Positions 15,664-22,760 are shown, numbered from the stretch's first letter. The stretch is DNA of 22,760 bases from CAYNDL01 sp964396115 (GCA_964396115.1 CAYNDL010000013.1:1-22760); one strand, 5' to 3'. Notes: generated by a model not told the origin, from the letters alone. Program-made: numbers and translations.

Positions 15664-18407
15664 TTTTTAATTATTACCAATACTAGTGAAAAAGCAGCTA
15701 ACGATACCCAAGAGACCCCGCTAATAGCAAGTGATTTTTTAGTAGATTCTGCTTCATACGAGAAAACAATCTCGTGTTCACCTTGAGGGACTATAACCCC
15801 TCTAAATATCCAATCTGCCGGGAAAATCCGTGTCTCTTTCCCATCTATGTAGGCATGCCAATCAGGGAAATAAGTTTCTCGAAGGACAAGAAGACCAGTT
15901 CCATTGTTGCTTGTTTTAACAACAACCTTAGTAGGTTCGTGTGACAAAATCTCAGCTGTCCCAGTGCTGACAGGTACCCCTCTCAAGGCAGCATCATCCA
16001 TAACTGGTACTGGGTCGTCTTTTGTTTTGGACTCGAACAAGACCGCTCTCGCTTCATCAGGATGTTCGACAGACTTTACGTTAGTCGCAAATTTGACTAG
16101 TGGGTGGGCTTCAAGATTCCTGAAAATTCTGACAGTTTGCCCCTCAAACAAAAATTCTGCAATTTTTTCTATTCCAGACAGAGCGCCTAAATTGCGATCC
16201 TTTTCGTAAGATCCTATCAAGTAATTGATACCTAACCTATTGAACATTTCTCTTTTTTCGAGAATGAAAGGGTTGTGTTCAACCGCATTTTCGTTTTGGT
16301 CCCCCATGTCGTACAAGTATCTTTTAACTTCACGTAGCTGCAGAGCGCCAAGCCATTGGATACTTGATATATTTTTGGCCGCCGCAATATGTGGCGCCAA
16401 CATTTCCTGGGCAAGCAAAATCCTGTTCGTTTCTGGGTATAGCGGAGAGATCGCTAAATCAACAGGGGTGCTCTTGATCGGCGGAGGCGCACAAGTGTTG
16501 TTTTGACAAACTTCCAACACACCTCCCGGAAGATAGTCGCCGTCATATTTTGAATACATTATCCAAGGGCCAGCAGCCTTGGATCTAAAAAATGCTTCAA
16601 ATTGATGGCCAGCTACGTTTGAAAAGGGAGTGCTGAATATAAATTCCAAATCGCTGCCTTCTTTTGCTGTTCTTGCATTAATCTTAGTATTTTTTGTTTC
16701 GGACGTGTTTTTATCAATCAACGTAAGTTCGATATCAACGTCCTTTGCTGGCACTGTCCCCCAGCGAGCATCAAGACTGATCCCGCGGATTAGTGAAGAA
16801 GTACTGGTAAAATTTTGTTTAACTATAATGCTGTCATTAAATCTTTTATAGGGATGGAAGGTTACGCGGGGTTTCGGGCTAATGGAGAGGTCGCGCTGGG
16901 AAAACACGCGGTGGTTTCGTGCAGCATCTTGTTTTATTATTTGTTCGGCCTTGGAAACATGAAAAGGCTGACTAAAGGGCACACTCACATTCCTTGTGAT
17001 GTTTGGGATGAAGACCTCTGTAGCCGCTATTAAAGTTAAAATATAAATATTTTTTTCTTTTACTCTCAAGGAAAACCAGAAAAAAATCAAAAAAGACACA
17101 ACAGGGATGAGACTTCTTGTTTGTTCAGTAAGGACGTTTATCTTGGCTTCTGGCCTAATCTCAGGGGGGATCGCTTTCCAGGCAGCAAATAGCGTTACAA
17201 GGATCATAAGTGCGGATATAAGAATCCAAATGAATCTCTTCCGCTTGCTGAGATTAATCAATTGTTCCGCCCCATGAGCGGCCAGGAAAGAGAGCGCTAT
17301 AAACAGTAGTATTAACCAGCGAGCGGGAACACCAAGAGCATCCAGCCAATGATTTTCGACAAGGTAACTATATAATGGTGATATTCTCCCGCTTATCATC
17401 AGGAGAGAAAGGAGGACAAGTAGGGCAACAAAATATCGCGATCGGCGCGACATTTTTTTTACGGAAAATATCCCGCAGATTATTAAGACCAAGAGGGTAC
17501 TTCCTAACCAGGAGCTCAGTTCAGTCTCATTTTTTGCACCAATATAATGCTCGTGGTACCCAAATGCGTGTGGTAAAACCCAAGAAACCAAGTGATAAAA
17601 AGGAAAATTAAATTCATATAATTCTTCTGGCTGCATTGCATCTGAACGATCAGAGAGGGGAACAAGTGACAGTGTTGGTCCTAATTGGACAAAACAAAGA
17701 AGCAGGGTTAGGAGGGCGGCGGGCACAAGAGCAGGGATTCTTGCCAATGTCTGTCTAAAACCCGTGAAAAGGTGGGCGGCTGCGAATGCTGTTAGAGCAA
17801 ATGCAGAGATCATAGCTGCCTGCGGTTGTCCGAGTAGAACCTGTAAAGCTATTCCGGTACTTAAAAAGATAAGAGACTGGTATGATTTCTCTTTAAACCA
17901 TTTACCCAGCAACCAAAGGAGCAGTGGGGTCCACGACCAGGGGAGAATTACGTTTGTGAGATAGTAGCGACCAACAAAAAAACCAGTGCCCGTAAACACA
18001 AATGTTCCAAGCGCCGAAGGCTGTTTTTTAAAGCCCTCCTGCCTAAGCAATAAGTATGTTCCAGCGGTCGCAAGGATTACATGGAGGAACAGGGACAAGT
18101 TGAGAGTGAGTACTCCCGGAAGAAATTGTCTTAGAATCAAATGCAAGGGGTAAAAGAAACCAAGGTGAGAGATTGCGAGCAGGGGATAACCGCCCTGCAG
18201 TTCTGGCGCCCAGAAGGGTAACTGTCCAGCCCGTTGATAACGAGCAAACATATCTTCGATAGGAGCAGTAATAAAGGTCATGTCAAAATCATAAAAAAGC
18301 CTGCCTCGAACCCAAACGAAGAAGAAAGGAAGCAAAACCAGCAGCAAGCTTATCACCCAAGACTGGATGTCGTCTTTTTTGATTTTTTTCCCGATAAAAG
18401 CAGGCAT
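15645..18407 (-). CDS. Large YfhO-like GT-C membrane protein (920 aa)
   Basis: From ATG 18407 the product is 920 aa. It opens with a membrane helix (about 17-33), then FYDFDMTFITAPIEDMF (38-54) and QLPFWAPELQGGYPLLA, the YfhO signature of an acidic loop followed by lPfW.p...gG.P.la. A long polytopic core follows. The large extracytoplasmic C-terminal part includes a beta-domain with LRETYFPDWHAYIDGK and PQGEHEIVFSYE, then a final helix, as in other YfhO proteins. It lacks the N-terminal beta-domain of the other YfhO-like protein here, but a divergent neighbour encodes a similar-looking domain alone. Upstream starts exist (ATG 18431, TTG 18449); 18407 is preferred because a TATACC box lies 12 nt before it and places the transcript start on this ATG. 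First gene of a four-gene operon. Confidence 0.83.
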   Translation of the reverse strand: MPAFIGKKIKKDDIQSWVISLLLVLLPFFFVWVRGRLFYDFDMTFITAPIEDMFARYQRAGQLPFWAPELQGGYPLLAISHLGFFYPLHLILRQFLPGVLTLNLSLFLHVILATAGTYLLLRQEGFKKQPSALGTFVFTGTGFFVGRYYLTNVILPWSWTPLLLWLLGKWFKEKSYQSLIFLSTGIALQVLLGQPQAAMISAFALTAFAAAHLFTGFRQTLARIPALVPAALLTLLLCFVQLGPTLSLVPLSDRSDAMQPEELYEFNFPFYHLVSWVLPHAFGYHEHYIGAKNETELSSWLGSTLLVLIICGIFSVKKMSRRSRYFVALLVLLSLLMISGRISPLYSYLVENHWLDALGVPARWLILLFIALSFLAAHGAEQLINLSKRKRFIWILISALMILVTLFAAWKAIPPEIRPEAKINVLTEQTRSLIPVVSFLIFFWFSLRVKEKNIYILTLIAATEVFIPNITRNVSVPFSQPFHVSKAEQIIKQDAARNHRVFSQRDLSISPKPRVTFHPYKRFNDSIIVKQNFTSTSSLIRGISLDARWGTVPAKDVDIELTLIDKNTSETKNTKINARTAKEGSDLEFIFSTPFSNVAGHQFEAFFRSKAAGPWIMYSKYDGDYLPGGVLEVCQNNTCAPPPIKSTPVDLAISPLYPETNRILLAQEMLAPHIAAAKNISSIQWLGALQLREVKRYLYDMGDQNENAVEHNPFILEKREMFNRLGINYLIGSYEKDRNLGALSGIEKIAEFLFEGQTVRIFRNLEAHPLVKFATNVKSVEHPDEARAVLFESKTKDDPVPVMDDAALRGVPVSTGTAEILSHEPTKVVVKTSNNGTGLLVLRETYFPDWHAYIDGKETRIFPADWIFRGVIVPQGEHEIVFSYEAESTKKSLAISGVSWVSLAAFSLVLVIIKKWKENS

Positions 18408-18437
18408 CGGAATGGTATACTTACATATCATAATGCA
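18393..18437. promoter_or_regulatory. Divergent promoter with a shared palindromic -10 (GTATAC)
   Basis: GTATAC at 18415-18420 reads the same on both strands. On the plus strand it forms an extended -10, TGGTATACT, with a predicted start near 18428 and the ATG at 18433 (about 5-nt leader). On the minus strand it forms TATACC (18419-18414) with a predicted start exactly at ATG 18407, and TTGTTT lies 18 bp upstream of it. The two start codons are only 25 bp apart, so the polymerases would compete for one element. Confidence 0.55.
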
Positions 18438-19110
18438 AAACAAACGCAAATTGCCAAAGATAATGCTCGTAGCATCCGTACTTTTTTGGCTAATTTGGAT
18501 AGGGTTTTTGATTGTCGGCGTAAATAAATGGCTGCAATTTGAGTCAGAGGAAGTAGTTGTCTCTCTGCTTTCTCCTGTTTCGGAGGAAAGTACTCTGCCT
18601 GTCTATGCTCAATTTTATGTAACGCAAACCATTTCTCTCCCAAAACCGGTGAAAATGACAAAAATTGAAATACCTGTTTTATCGTCCAACCAAAACGAAC
18701 CCTTAGAAATAACTGTCCAGTCGGGTCAGGAGATTTACGAAAAAAGATTATTGACCGGCACGGAAAAGCTATCTATTTGGCCTAACTTTGAAGGGAACAC
18801 AAATAGTTTATTAATAAAATTTGCAGCGCCAAACGTTACTGTTCCGCGAAAGAATCAAGCGATAAGGCTGTATAGAGAAAAATCTGCCGCCGGATACAAG
18901 GAAGGCGAGATGACAATCGCTGGGATCAAAAAAGACGGCAATATTAATTTAAAGGTTTATGCTTCTATGACTAGATATTCACAGTTGTTGGATCGGATTG
19001 AAAAGAATCCTGCCCAAGCAGCAGTTGTCCTGCGAGACCTGGTTTTCTTGTCGCTACTTGCCGCCTGGCCGTTTGCTCTTGTTGCTTATGTTAAAGAATA
19101 CATGAAGTAG
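18433..19110 (+). CDS. Small bitopic membrane protein with a beta-rich extracytoplasmic domain
   Basis: From ATG 18433 the product is 225 aa: a membrane helix (about 11-30), a polar strand-rich segment (about 36-180), and a second helix (about 200-219) ending in a short basic tail. I do not recognise a named family. The arrangement helix, beta-segment, helix matches residues 1-190 of the YfhO-like protein at 8994-11267. Both segments begin with alternating hydrophobic strands around Q.F.VPVSTLSGI (there) and TQTISLPKPVKMTKIEI (here), typical of a beta-sandwich. Inference: it is a free-standing version of that domain working with the divergent YfhO-like protein. The start is chosen because an extended -10 precedes it; ATG 18367 lies upstream of that promoter. 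Its last 57 bp overlap the end of a convergent gene. Confidence 0.75.
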   Translation: MQNKRKLPKIMLVASVLFWLIWIGFLIVGVNKWLQFESEEVVVSLLSPVSEESTLPVYAQFYVTQTISLPKPVKMTKIEIPVLSSNQNEPLEITVQSGQEIYEKRLLTGTEKLSIWPNFEGNTNSLLIKFAAPNVTVPRKNQAIRLYREKSAAGYKEGEMTIAGIKKDGNINLKVYASMTRYSQLLDRIEKNPAQAAVVLRDLVFLSLLAAWPFALVAYVKEYMK

Positions 19111-19392
19111 CATCGCAAACAGGATTGTCCACATGAAAATTTGAATGAAGACAGAGACGGCGGGATACTCGGCAGCCGCCTTTATTTTCATGAACGAACC
19201 AATAATGAGTGGTAAGGCAATACATAACCAGAGCAATATAAATCTGGTTAATTTTTTCCTCAACAAGAGAATAGTATAAAGCGAAAAAAGACAAAGCAAA
19301 AAAATAGTATTTGGAAGCCTAAAGATCGAGTAGCTCAACATAATGAGGATTGCGAAAGAAAGGAACCGCAAGATTAGTCGATCTGTTTTCAT
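19054..19392 (-). CDS. Small four-helix membrane protein, function unknown
   Basis: A 112-aa, very hydrophobic protein with four likely membrane helices (about 6-26, 28-44, 51-70 and 81-102) and a basic tail (SNKSKRPGGK). I do not recognise the family. The ATG overlaps the stop of the upstream GT-C gene (ATGA), which supports translation and coupling. Size and topology resemble small partners of GT2/GT-C systems such as GtcA-type flippases, but I do not see the GtcA sequence pattern, so that is only a suggestion. Its 3' end runs 57 bp into the end of the convergent gene on the other strand. It could also be a spurious open frame, but the hydrophobic periodicity and start coupling argue against that. 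Confidence 0.65.
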   Translation of the reverse strand: MKTDRLILRFLSFAILIMLSYSIFRLPNTIFLLCLFSLYTILLLRKKLTRFILLWLCIALPLIIGSFMKIKAAAEYPAVSVFIQIFMWTILFAMLLHVFFNISNKSKRPGGK

Positions 19393-20810
19393 TGGCAGTT
19401 TGTTTTATTCTCGTTCGTCTTCTCTCTCTCGGGTGTAGCATAAATCGAAACTTCATCATTCTTAAATAGAAGCGGAAATATTGACGGATTGTTCAAATAC
19501 GCGTCTGGTATGCGCTCTGTCCAGGTGTAAAAAAATACATGAGTCACGTTTACACGTGTTAAGTCGTCGAGAATTTCTCCGCAAGATTCAAGAAGTTTAT
19601 ATTTTGTTGCTTGGTCGTCGAGGATAAAGTTCTTTCTTTGTGTAAGGGCGGGTAGCCACTCAACACCACGTCCTCGGTTACGTGTTTGCATAATAAGCAC
19701 ATTGTTGTCCAAATTATTTTTGATCCATCCATATGCTTCAGCTTCAGCTGCGTGCATAGATGATCTTTGTCCGTTAAAAGACCTGTAATAATTCCGTGCG
19801 GTAAAATAGGCGTTTGTGGTCAAGGGCGCAGCAAAAAGTATGAGTAATACCAGGTGAACAAAGTGATTTTTAGAAATATAGGTAAATAATTTTGCGAGAC
19901 CAATTGTGCCGAAAATAAGCAAGGAAATAATAAAATATGGAGCAAACCTTCTCTCCCAAGCACCAACACCAAAAAAATGATTGAATGTGGCAACAAATGA
20001 CGCAAAGGCAAAAACCAAAAGAATAATTTTGCGACGAGACCCAGCCGAATCATTGACGAAGAAGGTCGCCCCTAGTGGCACAGAAAGTAGTAATATACCG
20101 ATCCTTGATTCGGCAAGTTCACCTAATAGGTAAGTTTGTATATGAAATTTGTTTAAATTTGAGTATGGGAAAAATTTTGCGAAAAGGAGTAACGTCAATA
20201 GAACAAGAATTCCACTGATAAGAAGGCTAAGGGGAACAAAGAATTTTACTTTGTTGAAGTGGGAGACAAGAAACGGTGTGGCTATCAACAATACTGATGC
20301 GACAAACGCAAACGAAGCGGGATGAGAAAAAGCTATAGCAAGAAAGGTTAGACTTGAAAGTAATAAATTTTTTTTGTTTAGAAGATAGATGAACAGAAGT
20401 ACGAAAAAAAGGCTCCATAGTTGAGCCATAGTCCCGTCCCTGAAGAATGTAAGGATATCCCACGAACAAAGAGACCAGAAAAGAATTGAGAGGGCACCCG
20501 ATAGGTTTCCCGCCAGCTTTTTAAGCAGCAATCCTAGCATAAGTCCGGTGGCAATATATCCAGTAGCCATAAAGATTTCGAAGCGCATCGGCCAAGATAC
20601 CGGAATGATCCTTGTTAAAGAGAATAGAAGACTCGAGAGTGGATATGGCGATCTTGACAGTAGTGTAATACTATTTGCGGTGGAAATATGCGATGGAGCG
20701 TCGCCCCCTATCGGGATATTAACAGAGAGTGGATAGAGAAACGAAAAGAACAGTAAAAGTACAATCGGCGGAACATACAGCATAATTTGAGTTTTTCTTT
20801 TATCTGGCAT
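19389..20810 (-). CDS. GT-C-like polytopic membrane glycosyltransferase (473 aa)
   Basis: The 473-aa protein has about ten or more hydrophobic helices and a soluble C-terminal tail from about 345. The first outer loop holds NIPIGGDAPSHIST with D37 and H41, the kind of acidic/His motif found in GT-C enzymes. The tail contains AYGWIKNNLDNNVLIMQTR and THVFFYTW, a Rossmann-like outer domain common in uncharacterised bacterial GT-C proteins. I cannot name the family further. The start ATG 20810 has TAGAAT (minus strand, 20824-20819) giving a predicted transcript start 2 nt before the ATG, again nearly leaderless. The gene is divergent from the GT2 gene across 27 bp. Confidence 0.75.
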   Translation of the reverse strand: MPDKRKTQIMLYVPPIVLLLFFSFLYPLSVNIPIGGDAPSHISTANSITLLSRSPYPLSSLLFSLTRIIPVSWPMRFEIFMATGYIATGLMLGLLLKKLAGNLSGALSILFWSLCSWDILTFFRDGTMAQLWSLFFVLLFIYLLNKKNLLLSSLTFLAIAFSHPASFAFVASVLLIATPFLVSHFNKVKFFVPLSLLISGILVLLTLLLFAKFFPYSNLNKFHIQTYLLGELAESRIGILLLSVPLGATFFVNDSAGSRRKIILLVFAFASFVATFNHFFGVGAWERRFAPYFIISLLIFGTIGLAKLFTYISKNHFVHLVLLILFAAPLTTNAYFTARNYYRSFNGQRSSMHAAEAEAYGWIKNNLDNNVLIMQTRNRGRGVEWLPALTQRKNFILDDQATKYKLLESCGEILDDLTRVNVTHVFFYTWTERIPDAYLNNPSIFPLLFKNDEVSIYATPEREKTNENKTNCQ

Positions 20811-20837
20811 GTGTAATTATTCTATCATCATAATTTT
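20811..20837. promoter_or_regulatory. Short divergent promoter region, overlapping weak -10 boxes
   Basis: The 27-bp gap between two divergent genes must hold both promoters' -10 elements. On the minus strand TAGAAT (20819-20824) fits a start about 2 nt before ATG 20810. On the plus strand TATCAT (20823-20828) fits a start about 3 nt before ATG 20838. The two boxes overlap. No -35 matches were found, so support is weak. Confidence 0.3.
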
Positions 20838-21524
20838 ATGAGTTGTATGAATAGGTCATTATTTATAGTCATCCCAGCGTTGAACGAGGCAAAAATTATC
20901 ACCTCTGTTATTTCGGGTATATTCGACTTGGGGTATAAAAATATTATTGTTGTCGATGATGGTTCTGACGATGATACTGCGGGAGCGGCGAGGACTGCTG
21001 GGGCAATTGTTTGCCGCCATGTTGTAAACAGGGGAAAGGGGGCTGCCATGAAAACCGGTATTGAGATGGCGTTGATCAAGGGAGCTGAAATTGTCGTTAC
21101 TATGGACGGTGACGGACAACATTCTCCTGGAGATGTTAAAAGGATGGAAGATCTGATGATTCGTGCTGATTATGATGTTATCCTCGGATCAAGACCGTAT
21201 GATATACGCATGCCAATTGGGAAGGTGATTGCGAATTATTTGGCGAACTTCTTAACTTTTATCCTTTCTGGCATTTGGGTGAGTGATAGCCAGTCTGGTT
21301 TTAGGGCATTTACGGCGGAGGCACTAAAGGTGTTTTCCAACTTAGGAGACAAATATGAGTACGATACAGAGATCATTAAGGAAATATCGGCCAATAAACT
21401 AAAATTTGCGGAATTACCGATCGAAGTTAGGTATACCGACTATTCCATGCAAAAAGTCCATAAGCAAGGCTTCATTAATGGCGTTAAAACGGTATACCGC
21501 TTGATCTGGAATATGATATCTTAA
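20838..21524 (+). CDS. GT2 polyprenyl-phosphate-sugar synthase (DPM1/DPG synthase-like)
   Basis: A 228-aa GT-A-fold protein with VIPALNE (11-17), VVDDGSDDDT (38-47), NRGKGAAMKTG (64-74), metal-binding MDGDGQ (89-94), GSRP (117-120) and SDSQSGFRAF (149-158). The NRGKG..M..G and DSQSGFRAF motifs are typical of the bacterial and archaeal DPM1/DPG-synthase subgroup that sits next to DUF2304 genes, as here. No membrane anchor is present in the protein itself; the adjacent DUF2304 protein may provide one. An alternative start is M4 at 20847. The downstream gene follows after 4 bp. It would load a sugar onto polyprenyl phosphate for the GT-C protein encoded two genes downstream. Confidence 0.9.
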   Translation: MSCMNRSLFIVIPALNEAKIITSVISGIFDLGYKNIIVVDDGSDDDTAGAARTAGAIVCRHVVNRGKGAAMKTGIEMALIKGAEIVVTMDGDGQHSPGDVKRMEDLMIRADYDVILGSRPYDIRMPIGKVIANYLANFLTFILSGIWVSDSQSGFRAFTAEALKVFSNLGDKYEYDTEIIKEISANKLKFAELPIEVRYTDYSMQKVHKQGFINGVKTVYRLIWNMIS

Positions 21525-21528
21525 AAGT

Positions 21529-21876
21529 ATGCATTTTTACCAAATAATTGTTGTCGTGGTCTCGTTAGTGATGCTCGTACAGGGTGTTATTCGGCTCGCT
21601 CTAAACTTCTCAAGCCAATCTCTACCAAAGCTTGGTGCAAGGATTATTGTTTGGGGAGGGATGATGGTTGTTGCAGTTTTTCCGGGAGTTACTACTAACA
21701 TAGCAAAGTTCATAGGAATGGAAGGGAACATAAATTCTATAATTCTTCTTGGTTTTTTACTTGTATTCATGATCGTCTTTCGGATTCTTTCAATCATTGA
21801 GAGGATAGAAAAGGATATATCTACAATCGTTAGGAAGGAAAGTATCCTCGAAGCGCTGAAAGAAGATAAAAAATAA
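21529..21876 (+). CDS. DUF2304 membrane protein, GT2 partner
   Basis: The 115-aa protein has three likely membrane helices (about 3-24, 36-54 and 68-88) and a charged, probably coiled-coil tail (about 90-115, ending EALKEDKK). The pattern FPGVTTNIAKFIGMEGNIN followed by a helix and the IIERIEKDISTIVR tail fits DUF2304. Genes of this family are often found next to GT2 polyprenyl-phosphate-sugar synthases; their biochemical role is not established to my knowledge. Here it lies 4 bp after the GT2 stop and 5 bp before the next start. Possible roles are membrane anchor for the GT2 enzyme or a helper in flipping the lipid-linked sugar; both are inference. Confidence 0.8.
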   Translation: MHFYQIIVVVVSLVMLVQGVIRLALNFSSQSLPKLGARIIVWGGMMVVAVFPGVTTNIAKFIGMEGNINSIILLGFLLVFMIVFRILSIIERIEKDISTIVRKESILEALKEDKK

Positions 21877-21881
21877 AAGTT

Positions 21882-22760
21882 ATGACATTCTTTGCAGCTG
21901 GAAGCGTCTTGCTGGGGCTAGTTCTTTTTTTTATGTTTGGCTACCTCGTATCTTTTTTATTATTTAAAAGGCTTAATCTGGCCGAGCGAATGCTATCAGC
22001 AAGTGTAATTTCAATATTTGGTTTGCCTCTAAACTGGCTAATCGTAGTGAAATTATTTCATCTTCACTTCTTAAGGCACGAGTTTGTATTTATCCTTGTA
22101 GTCGAGCTTGGACTACTGCTCGTATTTGCATTGATGAGAGGTGATGAGTTGCTTGATTTTTTCGGGTCAAAGAAGAGGAAAATGTTCCCGGTTCTGATAA
22201 TTGTTCTAATCTTGGCTGGGTATTCATTTTTTACGATCACTCGTTCGCACGTTATCGATTCAGGCGACGCAAATTACTATATGCAGAAAACAGTTTCATT
22301 GTTTGGTAGTGAGACAATCCCCCGCGAGAGGCCGCTTTTCCTAGTGTTGAGTGGGGGCCTTAGTGCAATTACCGGTTCGAGCGTGTATTTTGTTTTTCGC
22401 TGGTTGATGATTCTACTGACTTTTGTTTTTGTGCTGCCGTATTACTTGATGACAAGAAGATATTTTTCATCACCAAAGAAAATTCTATTCGGCCTGTTGT
22501 TATTGCTGGGCACCCCAACACTGCTCATTGAGATGACAGTTGCAAGACCGCAAAGTATTTTTATTGTTGGCTTGCCATTTTTTATCTATTTAATGGTTCG
22601 TTCATTTGAAACAAAAAATACGAATTACTTAGTTTTAGCCGGCCTTCTTACGTTTTCCGGTCTGCTTTTCCACGAGTTATTCGTCGCAACATGTTTGGTG
22701 TTCGTATTGTCTCTACCCTTGTATTTCTGGGGGGCGATTAAAAAACGACCAGCGGTTGCG
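21882..22760 (+). CDS. GT-C-like polytopic membrane glycosyltransferase, N-terminal part (3' end outside window)
   Basis: An open frame of 293 codons starting at ATG 21882 and continuing past the window edge without a stop. The product begins MTFFAAGSVLLGLVLFF and has several membrane helices. After two or three N-terminal helices a loop VIDSGDANYYMQKT (125-138) carries D129, similar to the acidic first-loop motif of GT-C enzymes. ETIPRERPLFLVLSGG and TVARPQSIFIVGLPF follow, both like the R/P-containing segments between helices in these proteins. It forms an operon with the GT2 and DUF2304 genes, with 5 bp before its start and no clear Shine-Dalgarno sequence. By position it is the expected user of the lipid-linked sugar made by that GT2 enzyme. 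The C-terminal domain cannot be seen. Confidence 0.72.
   Translation, partial: MTFFAAGSVLLGLVLFFMFGYLVSFLLFKRLNLAERMLSASVISIFGLPLNWLIVVKLFHLHFLRHEFVFILVVELGLLLVFALMRGDELLDFFGSKKRKMFPVLIIVLILAGYSFFTITRSHVIDSGDANYYMQKTVSLFGSETIPRERPLFLVLSGGLSAITGSSVYFVFRWLMILLTFVFVLPYYLMTRRYFSSPKKILFGLLLLLGTPTLLIEMTVARPQSIFIVGLPFFIYLMVRSFETKNTNYLVLAGLLTFSGLLFHELFVATCLVFVLSLPLYFWGAIKKRPAVA

Noticed and set aside
18367..18432. Upstream in-frame ATG at 18367 for the small beta-domain protein
   Set aside because: It lies upstream of the extended -10 at 18416-18421 and within the N-terminal coding region of the divergent gene, and it adds 22 residues before the membrane helix. ATG 18433 fits the promoter better.
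1..22760. Search for tRNA or rRNA genes, CRISPR repeats, transposases, toxin-antitoxin pairs, phage genes or riboswitches
   Set aside because: None seen on reading both strands. The intergenic spaces are at most about 107 bp and hold only promoter-like boxes and one terminator.

Overview
The window is a densely coding stretch of about 22.8 kb given over almost wholly to the building of surface glycans. It encodes 17 proteins, the first and last cut by the window edges. It uses the standard code: TGA serves as a real stop, for example in the ATGA overlaps. I saw no tRNA, rRNA, CRISPR array or insertion sequence. The longest gap between genes is about 107 bp. Very tight packing, little Shine-Dalgarno signal, -10 boxes placed so that mRNAs would be leaderless, and many divergent multi-membrane-span glycosyltransferases suggest a Patescibacteria (CPR) genome, perhaps Parcubacteria. 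That placement is inference; no phylogenetic marker is present.

Layout. (1) 1-658 (+): C-terminal half of a GT-B-like polysaccharide enzyme, closed by the only clear intrinsic terminator in the window. (2) 733-2001 (+): glutamate dehydrogenase lacking about 21-22 residues in front of the Rossmann glycine motif. (3) Minus-strand operon 8886 to 2006: GT-C transferase, GT2 polyprenyl-phosphate-sugar synthase, MurJ-like flippase, GT-B transferase, GT9/heptosyltransferase-like protein and DPM1-like GT2, joined by overlaps of 1-41 nt apart from one 58-bp gap. (4) 8994-11267 (+): YfhO-like GT-C protein with an extra N-terminal extracytoplasmic domain. (5) Minus-strand operon 18407 to 11272: large YfhO-like protein, two tandem paralogous GT-C proteins of 485 aa each, and a DUF2079 protein. 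(6) 18433-19110 (+): small membrane-anchored beta-rich protein, divergent from the YfhO gene through a shared -10 element. (7) Minus-strand pair 20810 to 19054: GT-C protein and a small four-span membrane protein. (8) Plus-strand operon 20838 to beyond 22760: GT2 synthase, DUF2304 protein and a partial GT-C protein.

How the genes fit together (family knowledge plus inference). The three GT2 enzymes look like polyprenyl-phosphate-sugar synthases that would charge sugars onto a lipid carrier on the cytoplasmic face. Small membrane proteins or the MurJ-like protein could flip lipid-linked intermediates. The eight GT-C or YfhO/DUF2079-type proteins would then use the donors on the outer face to decorate a glycolipid, polymer or surface protein. 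The acceptor cannot be read from the sequence. No Wzy polymerase, Wzz or ABC exporter is visible in the window.

Most worth a second look: the gdhA internal deletion; the recurrent TATAC/TATAAT box 11-12 nt before start codons (leaderless transcription); the palindromic GTATAC serving two divergent genes; a small beta-domain protein that seems to be the detached N-terminal domain of the neighbouring YfhO-type architecture; and the eight-strong GT-C array with three separate GT2 donors.
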